DNA of 64,000 nt from Rhodococcus sp. (in: high G+C Gram-positive bacteria) (lineage in GTDB: Bacteria; Actinomycetota; Actinomycetes; Mycobacteriales; Mycobacteriaceae). Every line of letters starts with the position of its first letter. The first letter of the stretch is position 1. Shown piece after piece: positions 45,480-53,583 of this stretch. Below the pieces are notes generated by a model. That model did no database searches. It saw nothing but the letters and a program-made list of their open reading frames with translations, and was not told the origin of the DNA. The position numbers were made by a program, and so were the translations under genes. Where the stretch lies: the NCBI RefSeq assembly GCF_023264675.1, contig NZ_JAHFVG010000014.1, positions 62,001 to 126,000 on the forward strand, in the 5' to 3' direction.

Positions 45480-46849
45480 AGACCCAGAAGACCACCGCCG
45501 AACTCGACGCATCGGCCGCCCGGCACCTGTGGGGCCATTTCACACGCCACGGCGCAGGTGTGACTCCGCCGATCATCACTCGCGGTGAGGGCTCGACCAT
45601 CTACGACTCCAACGGCAAGAGCTACATCGACGGTCTCTCCGGCTTGTTCGTCGTCCAGGTGGGTCATGGACGCCAGGAACTTGCCGAGGCTGCGGCCAAA
45701 CAAGCGGAGCAGCTGGCGTTCTTCCCGCTCTGGTCCTACGTGACGCCTCCCGCCATCGAACTCGCCGAACGCCTGGCGGGTTACGCACCGGGAGATCTGA
45801 ATCGGGTGTTCTTCACCACCGGCGGCGGCGAGGCCGTCGAGAGTGCCTGGAAGCTTGCCAAGCAGTACTTCAAGAAAGTCGGCAAGCCCGGCAAACACAA
45901 GGTGATCTCTCGTGCGATCGCGTACCACGGCACCCCGCAGGGCGCGCTCGCCATCACCGGCATTCCAGCGTTGAAGGAGCCCTTCGAACCGCTGACGCCC
46001 GGCGCATTCCGAGTTCCCAACACCAACATCTACCGCGCACCCGCTCCACTCGACTCCGACCCGAAAGCCTTCGGAATCTGGGCCGCCGACCGAATCGCGG
46101 AGGCCATCGAGTTCGAAGGCCCCGATACCGTCGCCGCCGTGTTCCTCGAGCCCGTCCAGAATGCGGGCGGCTGCTTCCCACCGCCTCCGGGATACTTCGA
46201 GCGGGTCCGGGAGATCTGCGACCGCTACGACGTACTGCTCGTCTCCGACGAGGTCATCTGTGCGTTCGGCCGTATCGGTTCGATGTTCGCGTGCAACGAC
46301 TTCGGCTACGTCCCCGACATCATCACGTGTGCGAAGGGCTTGACATCCGGGTACTCGCCCATCGGCGCGATGATCGCCTCCGACCGCCTGTTCGCACCGT
46401 TCGACGACGGCACCTCTAGCTTCGCCCACGGCTACACGTTCGGCGGACATCCCGTCTCGTCCGCCGTGGCGATGGCAAACCTCGACATCTTCGAGCGCGA
46501 AGGCCTCAACGCGCACGTGGCACAGAATGCTCCGGCGTTCCGCGCCACGTTGGAGAAACTGAACGACCTCCCGATCGTCGGCGACGTCCGCGGCGAGGGT
46601 TACTTCTACGGCATCGAACTGGTCAAGGACAAGGCCACCAAGGAGACGTTCACCGACGCCGAGTCGGAACGAATCCTGCGCGGATTCCTCTCCACCGCAT
46701 TGTTCGACGCCGGGCTCTACTGCCGCGCCGACGACCGCGGCGATCCCGTCGTCCAGCTCGCTCCCCCGCTCATCTGCGGACAGAAGGAGTTCGACGAGAT
46801 GGAGCAGATTCTGCGGAGCGTGCTGACCGAAGCAGGTGAACTTCTCTAG
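45476..46849 (+). CDS. Class III omega-aminotransferase (putrescine/beta-alanine-pyruvate type)
   Basis: A 457-residue fold-type I, class III aminotransferase. Marks are TTGGGEAVESAWKLAKQY, YHGTPQGAL, the DEVICAFGRIG cofactor Asp region and the PLP lysine in TCAKGLTSGYSPIGA. This is the profile of putrescine- or omega-amino acid:pyruvate transaminases in Rhodococcus and mycobacteria. Its product aldehyde would be a substrate of the divergent dehydrogenase. Its stop shares CTAG with the stop of deoA, and a hairpin in the 3' part of deoA could end its transcript. Confidence 0.9.
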   Translation: MKTQKTTAELDASAARHLWGHFTRHGAGVTPPIITRGEGSTIYDSNGKSYIDGLSGLFVVQVGHGRQELAEAAAKQAEQLAFFPLWSYVTPPAIELAERLAGYAPGDLNRVFFTTGGGEAVESAWKLAKQYFKKVGKPGKHKVISRAIAYHGTPQGALAITGIPALKEPFEPLTPGAFRVPNTNIYRAPAPLDSDPKAFGIWAADRIAEAIEFEGPDTVAAVFLEPVQNAGGCFPPPPGYFERVREICDRYDVLLVSDEVICAFGRIGSMFACNDFGYVPDIITCAKGLTSGYSPIGAMIASDRLFAPFDDGTSSFAHGYTFGGHPVSSAVAMANLDIFEREGLNAHVAQNAPAFRATLEKLNDLPIVGDVRGEGYFYGIELVKDKATKETFTDAESERILRGFLSTALFDAGLYCRADDRGDPVVQLAPPLICGQKEFDEMEQILRSVLTEAGELL

Positions 46850-48129
46850 CCGCCGATGCGCTCCAGGACTATCGGTGACGCCTCGAATTCGGCGTCACCG
46901 ATAGTCCAGGCGCCCGAGATCGCTTCGGTCGCGTACGCGAACTTCTCGGGAGTGTCGGTGTAGAGCGTCGCGAGTACCTGTCCGGCAGTAACTCGTTCAC
47001 CCGGTTTTGCGTGCAACCGCACACCGGCACCGGCCTGCACCGGCTCTCCTTGTCGTTCACGGCCTGCACCCAGTCTCCACGCGGCGACACCGACTCCCAT
47101 GGCATCGAGCGAGCTGATGATGCCTCCTCGTTCCGCGGTGATGGTCTGAGTCTCCTTCGCCACCGGTAGTGCGGCGTTCGGGTCACCTCCCTGCGCGGCG
47201 ATCATCGACTTCCAACGATCCATTGCGGTGCCGTCGGCGAGCTTGTCGGCGGGGTCGACCCCCTCGATTCCAGCGGCCGCGAGCATGGTCCGGGCCAGTG
47301 TCACCGTCAGCTCGACGATGTCTGCCGGTCCTCCGCCTGCGAGCACGTCGAGGGATTCCTCGACTTCGAGGGCGTTACCGGCGGTGAGACCGAGTGGTGA
47401 ATCCATCGACGTCAGCAGCGCCACCGTCCGGACACCGGCGTCGATACCGAGATCGACCATCGCAGCGGCGAGTTCACGGGCGTCGGCGATGTTCTTCATG
47501 AACGCCCCGGCCCCTACCTTCACGTCCAGCACGAGTGCGCCGGTCCCCTCGGCGATCTTCTTGCTCATGATCGAGCTCGCGATGAGCGGGATCGATTCGA
47601 CGGTTCCCGTGACGTCACGTAGCGCATAGAGCCGCTTGTCCGCGGGGGCGAGATCGGCTCCGGCGGCGCACACGACGGCCCCGACGGCTGGATCGGCAAG
47701 GATCGAATACATCTCGTCCGCACTCAGGTCGGCGCGCCATCCGCTGATCGATTCGAGCTTGTCGAGAGTGCCTCCCGTGTGGCCGAGACCACGACCCGAG
47801 AGCTGGGGAACCGCAGCGCCGCACGCTGCGACGAGCGGGGCGAGTGGCAGCGTGATCTTGTCGCCGACGCCGCCCGTCGAATGCTTGTCGACGGTAGGTC
47901 GTGGGAGCGAAGAGAAGTCCATGCGCGTTCCGGAGGCAATCATGGCCGCCGTCCACCGACTGAGCTCGGGCCGAGTCATGCCCCGCCACAGGATCGCCAT
48001 CGCCAACGACGACATCTGCTCGTCGGCGACGATGCCCTTGGTGAACGCATCGACGACCCAGTCGATCTGCGTCGAGCTGAGTTCGTGGCCGTCGCGCTTG
48101 GCGGTGATGATCGAGACTGCGTCAGACAT
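46846..48129 (-). CDS. deoA: Thymidine phosphorylase
   Basis: A 427-residue pyrimidine nucleoside phosphorylase. The signature SGRGLGHTGGTLDKLES (about residues 109-125), the phosphate loop KHSTGGVGDK and the catalytic middle KVGAGAFMK are present, and the C-terminal domain ends at a Gly-Gly. It splits thymidine or deoxyuridine to base and deoxyribose-1-phosphate. It corresponds to Rv3314c. ATG 48129 lies 8 bases inside the end of cdd, so the two are coupled. Confidence 0.94.
   Translation of the reverse strand: MSDAVSIITAKRDGHELSSTQIDWVVDAFTKGIVADEQMSSLAMAILWRGMTRPELSRWTAAMIASGTRMDFSSLPRPTVDKHSTGGVGDKITLPLAPLVAACGAAVPQLSGRGLGHTGGTLDKLESISGWRADLSADEMYSILADPAVGAVVCAAGADLAPADKRLYALRDVTGTVESIPLIASSIMSKKIAEGTGALVLDVKVGAGAFMKNIADARELAAAMVDLGIDAGVRTVALLTSMDSPLGLTAGNALEVEESLDVLAGGGPADIVELTVTLARTMLAAAGIEGVDPADKLADGTAMDRWKSMIAAQGGDPNAALPVAKETQTITAERGGIISSLDAMGVGVAAWRLGAGRERQGEPVQAGAGVRLHAKPGERVTAGQVLATLYTDTPEKFAYATEAISGAWTIGDAEFEASPIVLERIGG
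46866..46907 (+). terminator. 17-bp hairpin embedded in the 3' coding end of deoA
   Basis: GGACTATCGGTGACGCC (46866-46882) is followed, after 8 bases, by its exact reverse complement (46891-46907). It starts 17 bases after the stop of the omega-aminotransferase and lies inside the last codons of the opposing deoA gene, where it encodes WTIGDAEFEA and neighbours. It may terminate the aminotransferase transcript. Confidence 0.6.
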
Positions 48130-48535
48130 GGTTCTCCATCCTGCCCGATTCGAGGTCCTCCGGACCGAAGGCAGCCGGCAGAAGTTCGGCGAGCCGTACG
48201 GGCCCGCCATCGGTGTCGACGAGCAGATCCGGACCCCCGAACTCGTACAGAAGTTGTCGGCAACGGCCACACGGCATCAGCCGGGCACCCCTGCTGTCAC
48301 AACAGCTGAAAGCCACGAGGCGCCCGCCGCCGGTGGAACGAAGGTTGGACACCAATCCGCACTCGGCGCACAGGCCCAAACCATATGAGACATTTTCCAC
48401 ATTGCATCCGGTCACAATTCGTTCATCGTCCACCAATGCGGCAGCGCCGACCGGATAGTTCGAGTACGGCGCATAGGCTTGTCTCATGACGCGATGAGCA
48501 CTGTCGCGCAACGTTTTCCAGTCGATTTCCGTCAT
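48122..48535 (-). CDS. cdd: Cytidine deaminase
   Basis: A 137-residue homotetrameric-type cytidine deaminase. Zinc site: CAECG with the catalytic Glu (GLCAECGLVSN) and the PCGRCRQ pair; NVENVSYG binds substrate. Cytidine and deoxycytidine are converted to uridine forms, which DeoA then cleaves. ATG 48535 is chosen for the family length; an ATG 9 bases earlier is possible. It corresponds to Rv3315c, divergent from sdhC. Confidence 0.93.
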   Translation of the reverse strand: MTEIDWKTLRDSAHRVMRQAYAPYSNYPVGAAALVDDERIVTGCNVENVSYGLGLCAECGLVSNLRSTGGGRLVAFSCCDSRGARLMPCGRCRQLLYEFGGPDLLVDTDGGPVRLAELLPAAFGPEDLESGRMENHV

Positions 48536-48799
48536 GCATCCCATCAAATCACGCCGAGTGTTGCACCGCATGACGCTTCACTGAACCGATCCCGAAGAAT
48601 TGGAAAGGCAAACCTAACAAGGAAAACCGGGCCAGTACGAACCTCGAGTCGAATTAGTTCCATGTTTCCAATGGGTTTACAGTTCAAAGACGGCGGCTCT
48701 TCGATATCCGTTGGAGCCGGAGTTAGACAAATCGAGCCAGGTCCGGTCCGGCTGACGGGCTCGATACGTCCACCAATGACGTTGGAGGCTTTGCACTCG
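48536..48799. promoter_or_regulatory. Divergent intergenic region cdd / sdhC
   Basis: These 264 bases carry the promoters of cdd and of the sdhCDAB operon. A reading frame in phase with sdhC crosses the region but has no family similarity, and GGAGG at 48784-48788 supports starting at 48800. No clear operator or riboswitch structure was found. Confidence 0.45.
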
Positions 48800-49210
48800 A
48801 TGAGTAGCACGACGGAAGTCGCTCCGGCCAAGGAGCGCAAGCGGTCGCTGTACCGCGGGGACCCGGGAATGTGGTCCTGGGTTCTACACAGAATCACAGG
48901 CGTGTTGACGTTCTTCTTCTTGTTCGTCCACGTCTTGGACACCGCCATGGTGCGTGTCAATCCTGAGACATACGACGCAATCATCGACACGTACAAGACG
49001 CCTCTGGTCGGTCTGATGGAGCTCGGACTCGTCGCTGCAGTGCTGTACCACGCACTCAACGGCATCCGGGTCATGTTGGTCGACTTCTGGTCCAAGGGAC
49101 CGAAGTACCAGAAGCTGATGCTCTGGGTCATCGCCGCGGTCTGGATCGTGGTCATGGTTCCGGGTGCGGGCCGAATCTTCTACAACATGTTCACAGCGAG
49201 CGGGCACTGA
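48800..49210 (+). CDS. sdhC: Succinate dehydrogenase cytochrome b556 subunit
   Basis: A 136-residue membrane anchor with three TM helices. SLYRGDPGMWSWVLHRITG is the conserved N-terminal quinone-site segment, with haem-ligand His in LFVHVLD and ALYHALNG-like YHALNGIR. It anchors complex II with SdhD. The start at 48800 has GGAGG 11 bases upstream; an ATG at 48776 is the alternative. The stop overlaps the sdhD ATG by one base. It corresponds to Rv3316. Confidence 0.93.
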   Translation: MSSTTEVAPAKERKRSLYRGDPGMWSWVLHRITGVLTFFFLFVHVLDTAMVRVNPETYDAIIDTYKTPLVGLMELGLVAAVLYHALNGIRVMLVDFWSKGPKYQKLMLWVIAAVWIVVMVPGAGRIFYNMFTASGH

Positions 49211-49665
49211 TGGCAACGACACACGGCCCCGAGGCCAAGTCCCTCGGCAAGACATACGACCGTCCGGCAAGCCTGGACAACCCACGTTCACCGCGCCGGA
49301 AGTCGAAGGGCAACTTCGAGCTGTACGCGTGGCTGTTCATGCGGTTCTCCGGCCTCGCACTCGTCGTCCTGGTTCTGGGTCACATGTTCATCATGTTGAT
49401 GCTCGACGACGGCGTGCACCGGATCAACTTCGGATTCGTGGCAGGCCGCTGGGCGAGCCCGTTCTGGCAGTTCTGGGATCTGACGATGCTGTGGCTGGCG
49501 CAGTTGCACGGTGGCAACGGCCTTCGCACGATCATCGCGGACTACTCCCGCAAGGATTCGACGCGATTCTGGCTGACGACACTGCTCGTACTCTCGATGA
49601 TTCTCATCATGGGCCTGGGCACGTACGTCATCTTCACCTTCGATCCGAACATTTCGGCGAGCTAA
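49210..49665 (+). CDS. sdhD: Succinate dehydrogenase hydrophobic membrane anchor subunit
   Basis: A 151-residue subunit with three TM helices after a 35-residue basic N-terminus. WLFMRFSGLALVVLVLGHM has the Arg-Ser quinone region and a haem-ligand His; LAQLHGGNGLRTII is a second conserved loop. It pairs with SdhC and follows with a TGATG overlap. The sdhA gene begins 16 bases later. It corresponds to Rv3317. Confidence 0.92.
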   Translation: MATTHGPEAKSLGKTYDRPASLDNPRSPRRKSKGNFELYAWLFMRFSGLALVVLVLGHMFIMLMLDDGVHRINFGFVAGRWASPFWQFWDLTMLWLAQLHGGNGLRTIIADYSRKDSTRFWLTTLLVLSMILIMGLGTYVIFTFDPNISAS

Positions 49666-49681
49666 GGGAACTGAAGCATTC

Positions 49682-51433
49682 ATGCAGGAACATCGTTATG
49701 ACGTGCTCATCGTCGGCGCCGGTGGCGCAGGCATGCGAGCGGCCATCGAGGCCGGGCCGGAGGCCCGCACGGCGGTACTGACCAAGCTCTATCCGACGCG
49801 TTCGCACACCGGTGCAGCGCAGGGTGGCATGTGCGCCGCCCTCGCCAACGTCGAGGAAGACAACTGGGAGTGGCACACCTTCGACACCGTCAAGGGCGGC
49901 GACTACCTCGCCGACCAGGACGCCGTCGAAATCATGGCCAAGGAAGCGATCGACGCCGTTCTCGACCTCGAGAAGATGGGTCTTCCGTTCAACCGGACAC
50001 CCGAGGGCAAGATCGACCAGCGCCGCTTCGGTGGCCACACTCGCGACCACGGCAAGGCTCCCGTCCGCCGTGCGTGTTACGCCGCCGACCGCACCGGCCA
50101 CATGATCCTCCAGACGCTCTACCAGAACTGCGTCAAGCACGACGTCGAGTTCTACAACGAGTTCTACGCACTCGATCTCTGCCTCACCGAGACCGACAAC
50201 GGACCCGTCGCGACCGGCATCGTCGCCTACGAGCTCTCCACCGGCGAGCTGCACATCTTCCACGCCAAGTCGATCATCTTCGCGACCGGCGGCTCGGGAC
50301 GCATGTACAAGACGACGTCCAATGCGCACACCCTCACCGGTGACGGCATGGGCATCGTCTTCCGCAAGGGTCTTCCCTTGGAGGACATGGAGTTCCACCA
50401 GTTCCACCCGACAGGCCTCGCAGGCCTCGGCATCCTCATCTCCGAAGCAGTCCGAGGCGAGGGCGGCATCCTCCGCAACGAGTCGGGCGAACGCTTCATG
50501 GAGCGTTACGCCCCGACCATCAAGGACCTCGCGCCGCGTGACATCGTCGCGCGCTCGATGGTTCTCGAGGTACTCGAAGGCCGCGGCGGCGGACCCAACA
50601 AGGATTACGTCTACATCGACGTCACCCACATCCCCGAGGAAGTTCTCGACGAGAAGCTCCCCGACATCATGGAGTTCTCGCGCACCTACCTCGGCGTGGA
50701 CCCTGTGAAGGAGCCGGTGCCCGTCTACCCGACGTGTCACTACGTCATGGGCGGTATCCCCACCAAGATCAACGGTGAGGTGCTGCGCAACAACGACGAC
50801 ATCGTCCCCGGGCTGTACGCGGCAGGCGAGTGCGCCTGCGTGTCGGTCCACGGAGCGAACCGACTGGGCACCAACTCGCTGCTCGACATCAACGTCTTCG
50901 GACGTCGTTCGGGAATCGCCGCGGCAAAGTACGCCAACTCGGTGGACTTCACCCCGCTCCCCGAAGAGCCGGCCAAGATGGTCGAGGAGTGGCTCGAGCT
51001 CGTGCTCTCCGATCACGGCCACGAGCGTGTGGCGGATATCCGCACCGAGCTGCAGCAGTCGATGGACAACAACGCATCGGTCTTCCGCACCGAGGAACGC
51101 CTCGAAACCGCGCTGAAGGACGTTCGCGCCCTCAAGGAGCGGTACAACCACATCGTCGTGCAGGACAAGGGAACTCGCTACAACAGCGACCTCCTCGAAG
51201 CCGTCGAACTCGGCTTCCTGCTCGAAATGGCCGAGGTCACCGTCGTCGGCGCCCTCAACCGGAAGGAATCGCGCGGCGGACACGCTCGCGAGGACTTCCC
51301 GAACCGCAACGACGACGAGTACATGAAGCACACCATGGCCTACAAGGAAGGCACTGGCCTGCTCACCGACATCCGTCTGGACTACAAGCCGGTAATCCAG
51401 ACCCGTTACGAGCCGATGGAGCGGAAGTACTGA
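49682..51433 (+). CDS. sdhA: Succinate dehydrogenase flavoprotein subunit
   Basis: A 583-residue flavoprotein. FAD binds through VGAGGAGMRAA, and His42 (RSHTGAAQGG) is the covalent flavin residue. HPTGL, GGIPT and the catalytic Arg region NRLGTNSLLD are all intact. It oxidises succinate to fumarate in the TCA cycle and passes electrons to SdhB. The stop overlaps the sdhB start by one base. It corresponds to Rv3318. Confidence 0.96.
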   Translation: MQEHRYDVLIVGAGGAGMRAAIEAGPEARTAVLTKLYPTRSHTGAAQGGMCAALANVEEDNWEWHTFDTVKGGDYLADQDAVEIMAKEAIDAVLDLEKMGLPFNRTPEGKIDQRRFGGHTRDHGKAPVRRACYAADRTGHMILQTLYQNCVKHDVEFYNEFYALDLCLTETDNGPVATGIVAYELSTGELHIFHAKSIIFATGGSGRMYKTTSNAHTLTGDGMGIVFRKGLPLEDMEFHQFHPTGLAGLGILISEAVRGEGGILRNESGERFMERYAPTIKDLAPRDIVARSMVLEVLEGRGGGPNKDYVYIDVTHIPEEVLDEKLPDIMEFSRTYLGVDPVKEPVPVYPTCHYVMGGIPTKINGEVLRNNDDIVPGLYAAGECACVSVHGANRLGTNSLLDINVFGRRSGIAAAKYANSVDFTPLPEEPAKMVEEWLELVLSDHGHERVADIRTELQQSMDNNASVFRTEERLETALKDVRALKERYNHIVVQDKGTRYNSDLLEAVELGFLLEMAEVTVVGALNRKESRGGHAREDFPNRNDDEYMKHTMAYKEGTGLLTDIRLDYKPVIQTRYEPMERKY

Positions 51434-52215
51434 TGAGCGCACCAGCGATCGACAAGAGCGAAGACAAGTCCGACCTTCCCGCGATGCCCGACGGCGCGGT
51501 GATCGTCAACCTGAAAATCGCTCGTTTCGACCCCGAGAACGGCGACGGCCAGCGCTGGGACACCTTCGCGGTCCCGACGCTTCCGACCGACCGGCTTCTC
51601 AACCTGCTGCTGTACGTGAAGGGCTACCTCGACGGAACTCTGACATTCCGTCGTTCGTGCGCCCACGGCGTCTGCGGCAGTGACGCGATGCGAATCAACG
51701 GCGTCAACCGTCTCGCCTGCAAGGTGCTGATGCGTGACATGCTGCCGAAGGATTCGTCGAAGACCCTGAACATCACGATCGAGCCGATCAAGGGTCTCCC
51801 GGTGGAGAAGGACCTCATCGTCGATATGGAACCCTTCTTCGACGCGTTCCGCGCCGTCAAGCCGTTCCTGATGACGACCGGCAACGAGCCGACCCGCGAG
51901 CGGATCCAGTCCGCGGCCGACCGTGCGCGGTTCGACGACACGACCAAGTGCATCCTCTGCGCATGCTGCACCACCTCGTGCCCCGTGTTCTGGAGCGATG
52001 GCAGCTACTTCGGTCCGGCTGCGATCGTCAACGCACACCGCTTCATCTTCGACAGCCGCGACGAGGGTGCCTCGGAGCGTCTGGACATCCTCAACGACGT
52101 CGAGGGCGTGTGGCGCTGCCGCACCACCTTCAACTGCACCGACGCGTGCCCCCGTGGCATTCAGGTGACGAAGGCGATCCAGGAAGTCAAGCGCGCGCTG
52201 CTCTTCGCACGCTGA
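51433..52215 (+). CDS. sdhB: Succinate dehydrogenase iron-sulfur subunit
   Basis: A 260-residue protein with all three clusters: 2Fe-2S in SCAHGVCGSDAM plus a later Cys (RLACKVLM), and 4Fe-4S and 3Fe-4S in CILCACCTTSCPV and CTDACPRGIQVTKAI. It carries electrons from SdhA to quinone at SdhC/D. It is the last gene of the operon; a palindromic repeat array follows. It corresponds to Rv3319. Confidence 0.96.
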   Translation: MSAPAIDKSEDKSDLPAMPDGAVIVNLKIARFDPENGDGQRWDTFAVPTLPTDRLLNLLLYVKGYLDGTLTFRRSCAHGVCGSDAMRINGVNRLACKVLMRDMLPKDSSKTLNITIEPIKGLPVEKDLIVDMEPFFDAFRAVKPFLMTTGNEPTRERIQSAADRARFDDTTKCILCACCTTSCPVFWSDGSYFGPAAIVNAHRFIFDSRDEGASERLDILNDVEGVWRCRTTFNCTDACPRGIQVTKAIQEVKRALLFAR

Positions 52216-52235
52216 TCGACCAGCATCAACACGAC

Positions 52236-52370
52236 GATGGCCGCAAACGCACGTGCGTTTGCGGCCATCGTGGTCTTCAGGGCCATCGATCACGCGAACG
52301 CACGTGCGTTTGCGGCCATCGTGGTCTCCAGGGCCATCGATCACGCGAACGCACGTGCGTTCGCGTGATC
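52236..52370. repeat. 51-bp tandem repeat array of nested perfect palindromes (probable bidirectional terminator)
   Basis: A 51-base unit occurs at 52247-52297 and 52298-52348 (one mismatch), with a partial third copy from 52349. The first end, 52236-52269, is a 34-base perfect palindrome with no loop (left arm GATGGCCGCAAACGCAC). The last end, 52339-52370, is a 32-base perfect palindrome (left arm GATCACGCGAACGCAC). The middle joins the left arm of the second to the right arm of the first around the same GCACGTGC core. It lies between the convergent ends of sdhB (52215) and an acyl-CoA dehydrogenase (52378). Confidence 0.85.
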
Positions 52371-52377
52371 GGGGCGA

Positions 52378-53583
52378 CTAGACGAACGCGCTGAACCCCG
52401 TCACTCCCCTGCCGACGATGAGATTGTTCATCTGCGAGGTGCCCTCGTACGAGTACAGCGCCTCGGCATCGGCGAAGAATCGGATGACATCGTGTTCGAG
52501 CAGAATTCCGTTGCCTCCCATGATTTCCCGTGCCCAACCGACCACTTCACGCAACCTGGTGGTGCAATACGTCTTCGACAGCGCCGCATGCTCGTCGTAG
52601 TGGATGCCGGAGTCCTGAAGCTGCGAGACGCGCAACGCCATTCCGAGACAGGCAGTGATGTTTCCTGCCATGCGCGCGATCAGATCCGAGATGAGCTGGA
52701 ACGAGGCAATGGGCCGGCCGAACTGGACTCGCTCCTGGGCGTAGGCAACCGCCCGCTCGTAGGCCCCGATCATGACCCCGACAGCTCCCCAGGCGACGCC
52801 GCCGCGCGTCAGTCGGAGCACCTTGGAGGTGTCGGCGAACGAGTTGGCGTGTTCGAGCTTGTTGGCAACCGGGACGCAGCAGTCCTCGAGGTAGACGTCG
52901 GCGTTCTCGACCGCACGCAGCGAGTACTTCCCCTCGATCTTCTCGGCCCGAAAACCCTCGAACTCCTTCTCCACGACGAATCCCTTCACCTCGCCGTCCG
53001 CCTCGTCCTTGGCGAACACGATGATCAGATCGGCAAATGTCGCATTGCCGATCCACCGCTTGCTCCCGTTCAGGATCCAGTGGTCACCGTCGAGACGCGC
53101 GGTGGTTTCGAGACCGCCCGAGACGTCCGAGCCACCATGGGGTTCGGAGAGCCCGAACGCCCCGATCTTCTCCATCCGCCGCATGGCCGGAAGCCAGCGC
53201 TCGCGTTGTTCCTCGGAGCCGAGGATGGAGATGCTGCTCATGGCAAGTCCGCTGTGAACACTGAACATCGTGCCGGTCGACGGATCCACTCGCGAGAATT
53301 CCATTCCGAGCCACCCGGTCAGCACCTTGCGAGCAGCGGTGCGTCCCTCGAATTCGTAGCCGAGGCCGGTGATGTCCAATTCGGCGATCTTCGGCAGCAG
53401 ATGCACGGGAGATTCTGCTTTCTCCCAGAACTCGTTGGCCCGCGGCGCAACCTCGGCGGCGAGGAACTCGCGCACCTTCAGCACGGTCTTCGACTCCTCG
53501 TCGGTCAGAATTCCTTGATAGCCGAACAGGTCGGCGTCGAGGTAGTCGGGTGCCAGTGGGCCGAGCGGTTCGTGCTTACTCAT
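52378..53583 (-). CDS. Acyl-CoA dehydrogenase (glutaryl-CoA dehydrogenase-like)
   Basis: A 401-residue enzyme with complete family motifs: FGLSEPHGGSDVSGG in the flavin domain, WIGNATFAD, the QFGRPIASFQ helix and the catalytic Glu segment YSYEGTSQMNNL. The C-terminal RGVTGFSAF and overall length resemble glutaryl-CoA dehydrogenases. The start at ATG 53583 overlaps the end of the CoA transferase by 8 bases, so it is the second gene of a coupled pair that likely activates an acid to its CoA ester and then oxidises it. Confidence 0.9.
   Translation of the reverse strand: MSKHEPLGPLAPDYLDADLFGYQGILTDEESKTVLKVREFLAAEVAPRANEFWEKAESPVHLLPKIAELDITGLGYEFEGRTAARKVLTGWLGMEFSRVDPSTGTMFSVHSGLAMSSISILGSEEQRERWLPAMRRMEKIGAFGLSEPHGGSDVSGGLETTARLDGDHWILNGSKRWIGNATFADLIIVFAKDEADGEVKGFVVEKEFEGFRAEKIEGKYSLRAVENADVYLEDCCVPVANKLEHANSFADTSKVLRLTRGGVAWGAVGVMIGAYERAVAYAQERVQFGRPIASFQLISDLIARMAGNITACLGMALRVSQLQDSGIHYDEHAALSKTYCTTRLREVVGWAREIMGGNGILLEHDVIRFFADAEALYSYEGTSQMNNLIVGRGVTGFSAFV

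Noticed and set aside
49634-51442. A 602-codon minus-strand frame opposite sdhA
   Set aside because: Shadow of a strongly conserved gene; no motif or plausible start signal.
52236-52370. Possible CRISPR-like array
   Set aside because: Only about two and a half 51-base units exist, directly adjacent with no unique spacers, and no cas gene is present. It is a palindromic tandem repeat.
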